Shown here: in pieces, positions 35,535-42,189 of the stretch
How positions within the stretch are numbered: the first letter of the stretch is position 1
Layout of the letters: the number at the start of each line of letters is the position of its first letter
Source of the DNA: Gp1-AA122 sp036378535
GTDB lineage: Bacteria > Acidobacteriota > Terriglobia > Terriglobales > Acidobacteriaceae
NCBI GenBank assembly: GCA_036378535.1
Contig: DASUWH010000046.1
Coordinates: forward strand, 186,001 to 250,000
DNA: 64,000 nucleotides
Reading direction: 5' to 3'
Made by a program: the position numbers and the translations under genes
Notes under the pieces: generated by a model
Told to the model about the DNA's origin: nothing
Seen by the model: only the letters and a program-made list of their open reading frames with translations
The model's database searches: none

Positions 35535-36977
35535 ATGGCCAAAGAGGCGGTAGCAACCAAAGAAACTGTTACAGCGAAAATGGCGCGCTGGGCGGCGGAT
35601 GTAAAGTTCCAGGATCTCTCGAAAGATGCGGTTTACCAGGGCAAGCGCTTCCTTCTCGATTCGGTCGGATGCGCTCTCGGCGGTTACCAGCAACATGACG
35701 TCAAAATTGCTCTGGAGGTGCTGGACGAAGTTGCGGGCCAGGGTCCTGCGACGGTGATCGGTACGGGCAAGCGCATGGACCCGGTATCGGCAGCACTGGC
35801 GAATGCGCTGATGATCCGCTGCATGGACTACAACGATATCTATTGGAAACAGGATCCTTCTCATCCCTCCGACCTTTTCCCGGCCGCCATCGCGTGTTGT
35901 GAACGCGCCCACACCGATGGTAAGGAACTCATCGTCGGACTCGTCCTTGGACATGAGTTCGAAATGCGCTTCTGCGAAGCTGCCTTTCCTGGGGTACGCG
36001 AGCGCGGTTGGCATCACGCCACGCTAACGGCTTTTGTGTCTCCGATCGTGGCCGGGCGCGCGCTCCATCTTTCCTGGGAACGGATCCAGCACGCGATCGG
36101 TATCTCCGCGAGCCGACACTGCACGCTCGGGGCGGTGACCGCAGGTAAGCTCACCATGATGAAGAACACCGTGGATCCCATGGCCACTCAGAGTGGCGTG
36201 CTGGCGGCGTTGATGGCCGAAAAAGGTTACACCGGTCCGGAGCACGTAGTGGATGGAAAGGAAGGACTCACCCACGTCTTTGGTCCGGATTGGAAGCTGG
36301 AACTCCTTACCGCTGGACTGGGTGAATCCTGGCGGATCACGCAATGTGGCATGAAGGCGTTTCCGACGGAGGCGCTCACGCATACTCCCATCTCCGCTGT
36401 CCTGGATCTGGTCAAGAGCAACGACCTTCGTCCCGAACGGGTAGAGAAAATCCAGATTCGTTCCCTGGCGCGGGCCGCCGACATCCTATCCGATCCCAGC
36501 AAATACGATCCTCACACGAAAGAGACTGCGGATCATTCTTTGCCTTACGTAATTGCCGCGGCACTGGTTGACCGGCAGGTGACGCCGGTGCAATTCACCA
36601 TGGAGAAGATCATGGAACCGAAAATCCGCGAACAGTTGCGAAAGGTTGAGGTGGTTGCCGATCCCGAAATCGAGAAGGTGTTCCCGGCATTACAAAGAGT
36701 CGTCGTGACGATCACTGCAACGGATGGAAGCTCCTTTACCAAGCAACTCGACTTTCCCAAGGGCGATCCGCGAAATCCGCTCACGGACTCGGAAGTCGAA
36801 GAGAAGTTTGCAGCTCTGGCTGAGGGAGTGCTCTCTCCGGGTGCTCAGAAGAAGCTTAAAGATGCGATCTGGGGGCTGGAAAAGATTGGCTCAGTGGAGA
36901 AGTTGATGGCGCTGATGAAGGCCGATATCAAATCGAAGAGAGCGCCGGCGAAGAAGAAAATCAGCCGAAGGCGATGA
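35535..36977 (+). CDS. MmgE/PrpD-family dehydratase
   Basis: 480 aa, the usual family length. Recognised by VKFQDLSKDAVYQGKRFLLDSVGCALGGY, MIRCMDYNDIYWKQDPSHPSDLFPAAIA, HATLTAFVSPIVAGRALHLS and HCTLGAVTAGKLTMMKN, all typical of 2-methylcitrate/citrate dehydratase-like proteins. A Lys/Arg-rich tail ends the protein. The family eliminates water from (2-methyl)citrate to the cis-aconitate form. The next two genes encode an aconitase-family hydratase and a beta-decarboxylating dehydrogenase, the enzymes that would use its product. The substrate is unproven; no prpB or prpC is visible. Confidence 0.88.
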   Translation: MAKEAVATKETVTAKMARWAADVKFQDLSKDAVYQGKRFLLDSVGCALGGYQQHDVKIALEVLDEVAGQGPATVIGTGKRMDPVSAALANALMIRCMDYNDIYWKQDPSHPSDLFPAAIACCERAHTDGKELIVGLVLGHEFEMRFCEAAFPGVRERGWHHATLTAFVSPIVAGRALHLSWERIQHAIGISASRHCTLGAVTAGKLTMMKNTVDPMATQSGVLAALMAEKGYTGPEHVVDGKEGLTHVFGPDWKLELLTAGLGESWRITQCGMKAFPTEALTHTPISAVLDLVKSNDLRPERVEKIQIRSLARAADILSDPSKYDPHTKETADHSLPYVIAAALVDRQVTPVQFTMEKIMEPKIREQLRKVEVVADPEIEKVFPALQRVVVTITATDGSSFTKQLDFPKGDPRNPLTDSEVEEKFAALAEGVLSPGAQKKLKDAIWGLEKIGSVEKLMALMKADIKSKRAPAKKKISRRR

Positions 36978-37000
36978 TATCCGCCAGCAAATAACAAACA

Positions 37001-37043
37001 CAAGGTCCCTCGACTCGGGGCTGCGCCCTTGCTCGGGATGACA
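37001..37043. repeat. Interspersed repeat, second copy
   Basis: CAAGGTCCCTCGACT and GCTCGGGATGACA match the copy at 15071-15100 exactly; the middle here is longer (CGGGGCTGCGCCCTT). It lies in the 81-bp gap between the PrpD-like and aconitase-family genes. Confidence 0.7.
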
Positions 37044-37058
37044 GAGAGGTGGTGAGTT

Positions 37059-39005
37059 ATGGGCCAGACTATGGTTGAAAAGATCGCGCAGGCACACTTG
37101 GCCGAAGGGCCAAAGCGGCCGCTGCGGGCCGGAGATTTCGTATCGATACGCCCATTCCATGTCATGACCCATGACAACACGTCGGCGGTTATGAGCAAGT
37201 TCAAGGCAATTGGCGCGAAGAAGATCTACGACCCCAGGCAACTGGTATTTGCGCTCGACCACGACATCCAGAACCAGGACGAGGCCAATCAGAAGAAATA
37301 CAGATCTATCGAAGCGTTCGCCAAGGAACATTGCGTTGTGTTTCATCCAGCGGGTTCTGGCATCGGGCACCAGATCATGGTGGAACGAGGTTTCGTTGTT
37401 CCGAGATCGTTTGTGGTTGCCTCGGATTCGCATTCGAATATGTATGGCGCGCTGGGGGCAATCGGTACCCCCATCGTGCGCACCGATGCCGCCGCCGTTT
37501 GGGCGACAGGTGAATTTTGGTGGCAAATTCCGCGGTCTATCCTGGTCGTGCTCGAAGGCAAACTACCGGAAGGAGCGACGGGCAAAGACGTAATTATCAG
37601 CTTATGCGGCCTGTACAACCATGATGAAGTTCTGAATGCCGCGGTCGAATTCACGGGTCCCGGGGTGGCGAGCCTGTCCATGGATGAGCGTTTCTCGATC
37701 TCGAATATGAGCACCGAGTGGGGACCGCTGGTCGGCTGGTTCCCTGTGGATGCGATTACGATCGCCTATCTGCGAGGCGTGCGTCAGCGGCTGAAGAAAG
37801 AGGGCATTGAGCGGTTTACGGAAAAGGACATCGAGAACTGGGAGAAGAATCCGCCCCAGCCAGATGCAAATGCCGTCTACGCCGCCCGGATTATCCTCGA
37901 TCTGAGCCAAGTCACTCCTCACGTCTCGGGTCCCGACACGGTCCAAGTCATGCAATCGCTGGCGGAAGTTGCGAACAAGAAGGTTGCGATTCAGAAAGCA
38001 TATCTGATTTCCTGCGTAAACTCGCGGCTTGAGGATCTGGAATCAGCCGCCGCCGTATTGAGAGGAAAAAAGGTTGCGCCGGGGGTGCAGTTCTATCTAG
38101 CCGCGGCCAGCGCCTGGGTGCAGCAAGAGGCCGAGAAACGAGGAACCTGGCAGACACTGCTCGATGCCGGCGCTCATCCCCTGCCGTCTGGCTGCGGTCC
38201 GTGCATCGGACTCGGAGTCGGGCTTCTGGAAAAGGGCGAAGTGGGAATCTCCGCTACGAATCGCAACTTCAAAGGCCGCATGGGATCGCGAGATGCGCAA
38301 TGCTACCTTGCCAGCCCGGAAGTCGTGGCCGCTTCCGCTGTTGCGGGTTACATCACAGGCCCACATTCGTTCCCACACCGAACCCCGGTGAAGCAGTATC
38401 AGGAATTCGCGGGCAATGGTGCATCCGCTGAGAAGGTGGAAATTCTGCCTGGTTTTCCTGCTCACGTGCGCGGACGGCTGGTCTTCATGCCGCAGGACAA
38501 TGTGAATACCGACGCTATCTATGGGAAAGATTACACCTACCGCGATGACATGACGCCAGAGATGATGGCCAAGGTGGTAATGGAGAATTACGACCCGCAG
38601 TTTGCGGCCAGAACGCGGAGCGGAGACGTGATTGTCAGCGGCTTCAATTTTGGCACCGGCTCCAGCCGTGAGCAGGCCGCCACTTGTCTGAAGGCCAAAG
38701 GTATTCCTCTGGTAATCGCTGCCAGCTTTTCGCAGACTTATCTGCGCAACGCTTACAACAACGGATTCTTGTGCGTGGAAATTCCGGAACTGGTCAACCG
38801 CCTGCGCGAGCAGTTTGCGAAGGAGATTTCGGCGAAGGAGAGGACCATTATTCCCGGAGATGAGATCGACATTGATTTCACGTCCGGAATGATCAGTTGG
38901 CGCGACGAGAAGTTTTCGTTCCCAGCTCTGGGAAGTGTGCCGCAGTCACTGGTGATCGCCGGAGGCGCAGAGAACGTGGTGGCGAAGAGATTGGGTCTGG
39001 CATGA
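37059..39005 (+). CDS. Aconitase-superfamily hydratase, Lys4 (homoaconitase)-like
   Basis: 648 aa with both the Fe-S domain and the fused C-terminal swivel domain. From memory of the family, the N-terminal run (MTHDNTSAVMSKF, IYDPRQLVFALDHDIQN, HPAGSGIGHQIMVE, VASDSHSNMYGALGAIGTPI, RTDAAAVWATGEFWWQ) is closer to fungal homoaconitase Lys4 than to AcnA or AcnB. Cluster cysteines: ISCVNSRLEDL and SGCGPCIG. The swivel half has GTGSSREQAA. The reaction is stereospecific hydration/dehydration of a tricarboxylate. It lies between PrpD-like and isocitrate-dehydrogenase-like genes, so cis-aconitate, methyl-cis-aconitate or homoaconitate are all possible substrates. Confidence 0.87.
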   Translation: MGQTMVEKIAQAHLAEGPKRPLRAGDFVSIRPFHVMTHDNTSAVMSKFKAIGAKKIYDPRQLVFALDHDIQNQDEANQKKYRSIEAFAKEHCVVFHPAGSGIGHQIMVERGFVVPRSFVVASDSHSNMYGALGAIGTPIVRTDAAAVWATGEFWWQIPRSILVVLEGKLPEGATGKDVIISLCGLYNHDEVLNAAVEFTGPGVASLSMDERFSISNMSTEWGPLVGWFPVDAITIAYLRGVRQRLKKEGIERFTEKDIENWEKNPPQPDANAVYAARIILDLSQVTPHVSGPDTVQVMQSLAEVANKKVAIQKAYLISCVNSRLEDLESAAAVLRGKKVAPGVQFYLAAASAWVQQEAEKRGTWQTLLDAGAHPLPSGCGPCIGLGVGLLEKGEVGISATNRNFKGRMGSRDAQCYLASPEVVAASAVAGYITGPHSFPHRTPVKQYQEFAGNGASAEKVEILPGFPAHVRGRLVFMPQDNVNTDAIYGKDYTYRDDMTPEMMAKVVMENYDPQFAARTRSGDVIVSGFNFGTGSSREQAATCLKAKGIPLVIAASFSQTYLRNAYNNGFLCVEIPELVNRLREQFAKEISAKERTIIPGDEIDIDFTSGMISWRDEKFSFPALGSVPQSLVIAGGAENVVAKRLGLA

Positions 39006-39085
39006 AGAGACTCACCACCACGGACGCCAACGTCCACCAGGAAGCGCGCGACCTTTTGTGGTGAAGAGGTTTTCAGGAGAATGTC

Positions 39086-40303
39086 ATGGCGAAATACACC
39101 GTAGTTACTATGCCCGGTGATGGAATTGGCAATCAAGTCCTGCCCGAGGCGTTGCGCCTTTTGCAAGCTGTTGGATTCGACGCTGAATATGTTCACGCCG
39201 ACATCGGCTGGGAGTGCTGGCGGAACGAAGGCAATGCGCTGCCCGAGCGCACCATCGAGTTGCTGACCAAGCATAAGCTCGGTCTTTTTGGCGCAATCAC
39301 CTCCAAGCCCAAGAAAGAGTCCGACGCCGAACTCAAGCCGGAACTGCGGGGCAAGGGTTATTCGTATTTCAGCCCGATCGTGACCATGCGCCAGAAATTC
39401 AATCTCGACACCTGTATTCGCCCGTGCATCTCGGTTCCGGGCAATCCGCTGAATTTCATTCGCAAGAAGCCGAATGGCGGTTTTGAAGAGCCGTTAGTGA
39501 ACGTCGTGGTATTCCGCCAAAACACCGAAGGCCTGTACGCCGGCGTCGAATGGACGAATCCTCCCGAGCAGGTTCGCGCAGCTTTGGCTACCCATCCCAA
39601 GTTCAAGCCCTTTGCCAGCACGCCCGGCCCGGACATGGCCATCTCGGTCCGGATCATCACCCGTAAAGCTGCGCACAAGATTTGCAAGGCTGCATTCGAC
39701 TGGGCTCGGAAGTATGGCTACAAGTCTGTAACCATCTGCGAGAAGCCCAACGTCCTGCGCGAGACCTCCGGCATGATGGAGGAGGAAGCTAAGAATGTGG
39801 CGAAGGAGTATCCGGGAATAGCGCTGTGGTCAACCAACATCGATGCCCAAACCATGTGGCTCACCAAGAATCCCGAAGATTACGGAGTGGTGGTCGCCTC
39901 GAACCTGTTCGGTGATGTGATCTCGGACGCCTTTGCTGGCTTGATTGGCGGTCTGGGCTTTGCGGCTTCCGGCAACATCGGTGATGAAGTCGCGGTCTTC
40001 GAACCTACGCACGGGTCCGCTCCCAAATATGCCGAGCTGAATCCTCCCATCGTCAATCCGATTGCTATGTTTCTTTCCGCGGTAATGCTGCTCGAGCATG
40101 TTGGCGAAAACGAAAAGGCCGAGCGGATTCGGAACGCGATTAACGCGGTCGTAAAAGAAGGCAATGTGCGCACCTACGATATGATGCGCCTTGCTGGCGG
40201 CGGGAAAGCTATCGCGCAAGGCGCAGCCAGTACCGTGCAAATGACGGATGCCGTTCTGGCAAAGCTGGGTAAGAAGGCCAGCTTGCAAGCCGCATCGGAT
40301 TAG
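39086..40303 (+). CDS. Isocitrate/isopropylmalate dehydrogenase-family enzyme
   Basis: 405 aa. Family marks: VVTMPGDGIGNQVLPEALRL, SPIVTMRQKFNLDTCIRPC, VVFRQNTEGLYAGVEW, VASNLFGDVISDAFAGLIGG and PTHGSAPKYA. These beta-decarboxylating dehydrogenases oxidise a 2-hydroxyacid (isocitrate, homoisocitrate, isopropylmalate) with NAD or NADP. NTEGLYAG favours isocitrate or homoisocitrate over isopropylmalate, but at the E. coli Icd Ser113/Asn115/Arg119 positions it has Ser/Ile/Arg. AGGAGAATGTC precedes the ATG. It follows the aconitase-family gene by 80 bp and is 318 bp before glutamate dehydrogenase. Confidence 0.85.
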   Translation: MAKYTVVTMPGDGIGNQVLPEALRLLQAVGFDAEYVHADIGWECWRNEGNALPERTIELLTKHKLGLFGAITSKPKKESDAELKPELRGKGYSYFSPIVTMRQKFNLDTCIRPCISVPGNPLNFIRKKPNGGFEEPLVNVVVFRQNTEGLYAGVEWTNPPEQVRAALATHPKFKPFASTPGPDMAISVRIITRKAAHKICKAAFDWARKYGYKSVTICEKPNVLRETSGMMEEEAKNVAKEYPGIALWSTNIDAQTMWLTKNPEDYGVVVASNLFGDVISDAFAGLIGGLGFAASGNIGDEVAVFEPTHGSAPKYAELNPPIVNPIAMFLSAVMLLEHVGENEKAERIRNAINAVVKEGNVRTYDMMRLAGGGKAIAQGAASTVQMTDAVLAKLGKKASLQAASD

Positions 40304-40491
40304 TTGCTTTTCGACTGGACAAACGCGGAAATCAGCGGAAAATAATGCGAGTCGTTGTTTGGGTAGTTGTTGGCCACGCCCGGGACTTCAGGTTTTATAG
40401 TTTCGCCAAGGGCCAAAGTCCAGCGACCAAAGATTGTTTGAGCGTACTCCCAACCGGCCCAACCATCACGGTTTCGGGTGATGCGAGTCAC
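40300..40491 (-). CDS. Possible small protein or gene remnant
   Basis: 63 aa from GTG 40491, antiparallel to its neighbours, in the 318-bp gap before glutamate dehydrogenase. The translation (NRDGWAGWEYAQTIFGRW, NNYPNNDSHYFPLISAF) has protein-like composition with several Trp and Tyr. The frame stays open upstream to about 40603 and also reads like protein (SLLEILRALCAVTR), yet has no ATG, GTG or TTG start there. It may be a truncated gene. I do not recognise it. The stop overlaps the dehydrogenase stop. Confidence 0.3.
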   Translation of the reverse strand: MTRITRNRDGWAGWEYAQTIFGRWTLALGETIKPEVPGVANNYPNNDSHYFPLISAFVQSKSN

Positions 40492-40621
40492 GGCACAAAG
40501 CGCCCTCAGAATCTCTAATAGACTCGCAATACTGGTGTGTTCTTTTTCCGGTACTGTTCCTAAATCTCGTGCGTGGCAAGCGGCATTGCCACTGGCTTCT
40601 TAAAATTGGAGGACGATTCCG

Positions 40622-42019
40622 ATGAGCACTACACTTACACCTCCCGAAACCAGGACTTCGGGGGACTACATTGAATCCGTAATGAATACCGTCAAGGCAA
40701 AGAATCCAGCCGAGCCGGAGTTTCATCAGGCAGTACAGGAAGTATTCGATTCCCTTCGTCTGGTGTTGGCCAAACATCCGGAGTACCGCGCCGCCAAGAT
40801 TCTTGAGCGCATCGTGGAACCGGAGCGGGTCATCATGTTCCGCGTGCCCTGGTTTGATGACCAAGGCAATATCCAGATCAACCGTGGCTTCCGCATTGAG
40901 ATGAACAGCGCCATTGGCCCCTACAAGGGCGGCCTCCGCTTCCATCCTTCGGTCAACCTCGGCATTTTGAAGTTCTTGGCCTTCGAACAGGTTTTCAAGA
41001 ACTCGCTGACCACGCTACCCATGGGCGGCGGCAAGGGTGGATCCGACTTTGATCCCAAGGGCAAGAGCGACAACGAAGTGATGCGTTTCTGCCAGAGCTT
41101 CATGACTGAGTTGTCCCGCCACATTGGTCCTGATACGGACGTACCGGCGGGCGACATCGGCGTAGGCGGCCGCGAGATTGGCTACCTGTTTGGTCAATAC
41201 AAGCGCCTGCGCAACGAGTTCACAGGTGTTCTGACCGGAAAGGGTCTGAACTGGGGCGGCTCCCTGATTCGTCCCGAGGCGACCGGCTACGGCTGCGTTT
41301 ACTTCGCCGCCGAGATGCTAAAGAGCCGTAAGGACTCGCTTGAAGGCAAGCTCTGCCTCGTTTCCGGCAGCGGCAATGTGTCGCAATATACGGTCGAGAA
41401 GTTGCTTGACCTCGGCGCGAAGCCGCTGACTGTGTCCGATTCCGACGGCGTGATTTACGATCCGGACGGAATCAATCGCGAGAAACTGGCTTGGGTTATG
41501 GATCTGAAGAACACTCGCCGTGGCCGGATCCGTGAGTACGCGGACAAGTTCAAGAAAGCCGTTTTCATGCCCACCGACATCAAGCTGGATCACAATCCTC
41601 TCTGGAACATCAAGGCGGATTGCGCGTTCCCGAGCGCCACCCAGAATGAGATCACCGCGAAAGATGCGAAGAACCTCATCAACAATGGCGTTAAGGTTGT
41701 GGCTGAAGGCGCGAATATGCCGAGCACGCTGGAAGCGACCAAGCTGTTCCTGGAGGCAAGGATCCTCTATGGGCCGGCGAAGGCTGCCAATGCCGGCGGC
41801 GTGGCCACCTCTGGCCTCGAGATGGCGCAGAACAGCGCGCGTTTGAGCTGGACCCGCGAGGAGGTTGACGACCGCCTGCACAAAATCATGATCGCCATTC
41901 ACCGCAATTGCTTCGAGACTGCCGACAAGTACGGCACCCCGGGCAATCTGGTCAATGGCGCCAACATCGGCGGCTTCCTGAAGGTTGCCAACTCGATGCT
42001 GGATCAGGGCCTAGTGTAA
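40622..42019 (+). CDS. gdhA: NADP-type glutamate dehydrogenase
   Basis: 465 aa, the length of hexameric bacterial/fungal GDH. Marks: NSAIGPYKGGLRFHPSVN, LPMGGGKGGSDFDPKGKSD (catalytic Lys region), DVPAGDIGVGGREIGYLFGQYK, and the Rossmann segment VSGSGNVSQYTVEKL. It interconverts 2-oxoglutarate plus ammonia and glutamate. GGAGGA lies seven bases before the ATG. It follows the tricarboxylate enzymes, whose likely product is a 2-oxoacid. A strong terminator follows the stop. Confidence 0.94.
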   Translation: MSTTLTPPETRTSGDYIESVMNTVKAKNPAEPEFHQAVQEVFDSLRLVLAKHPEYRAAKILERIVEPERVIMFRVPWFDDQGNIQINRGFRIEMNSAIGPYKGGLRFHPSVNLGILKFLAFEQVFKNSLTTLPMGGGKGGSDFDPKGKSDNEVMRFCQSFMTELSRHIGPDTDVPAGDIGVGGREIGYLFGQYKRLRNEFTGVLTGKGLNWGGSLIRPEATGYGCVYFAAEMLKSRKDSLEGKLCLVSGSGNVSQYTVEKLLDLGAKPLTVSDSDGVIYDPDGINREKLAWVMDLKNTRRGRIREYADKFKKAVFMPTDIKLDHNPLWNIKADCAFPSATQNEITAKDAKNLINNGVKVVAEGANMPSTLEATKLFLEARILYGPAKAANAGGVATSGLEMAQNSARLSWTREEVDDRLHKIMIAIHRNCFETADKYGTPGNLVNGANIGGFLKVANSMLDQGLV

Positions 42020-42027
42020 GTTGTGGC

Positions 42028-42050
42028 GCGGACACTCCTGTCCGCCTTTT
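42028..42050 (+). terminator. Intrinsic terminator of glutamate dehydrogenase
   Basis: GCGGACA-CTCC-TGTCCGC (42028-42045) followed by CTTTT, nine bases after the gdhA stop. It belongs to a TTGTGGCGCGG-type sequence also seen at 30968 and, diverged, near 53984. Confidence 0.75.
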
Positions 42051-42059
42051 GGACCGAAT

Positions 42060-42183
42060 GGGTGCCCCACCCCTGTCCGTGCGGTTTTCACGGACGGGGG
42101 TGGGGATTTACGTTTTACTGATCTAAAATTCGACCAAGAAATCCCCACCCTGTCGCATAAGGCGCGACAAGGGTGGGGCACCC
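42060..42183. repeat. Miniature inverted-repeat element with nested hairpins
   Basis: A 124-bp element bounded by a perfect 13-bp inverted repeat, GGGTGCCCCACCC (42060-42072) and GGGTGGGGCACCC (42171-42183). Inside are two long hairpins: 42065-42081 with 42089-42105 (17 bp, one G-T), and 42143-42156 with 42164-42178 (one bulge). It ends seven bases before the ATG of the next gene, so that gene's only GA/G-rich upstream tract lies within the element. No second copy is in this window. Confidence 0.7.
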
Positions 42184-42189
42184 GCAATC

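Noticed and set aside
37059..39005. Ordinary AcnA/AcnB aconitase
   Set aside because: Length is shorter than AcnA and AcnB, and the N-terminal motifs recall Lys4-type homoaconitase; substrate left open.
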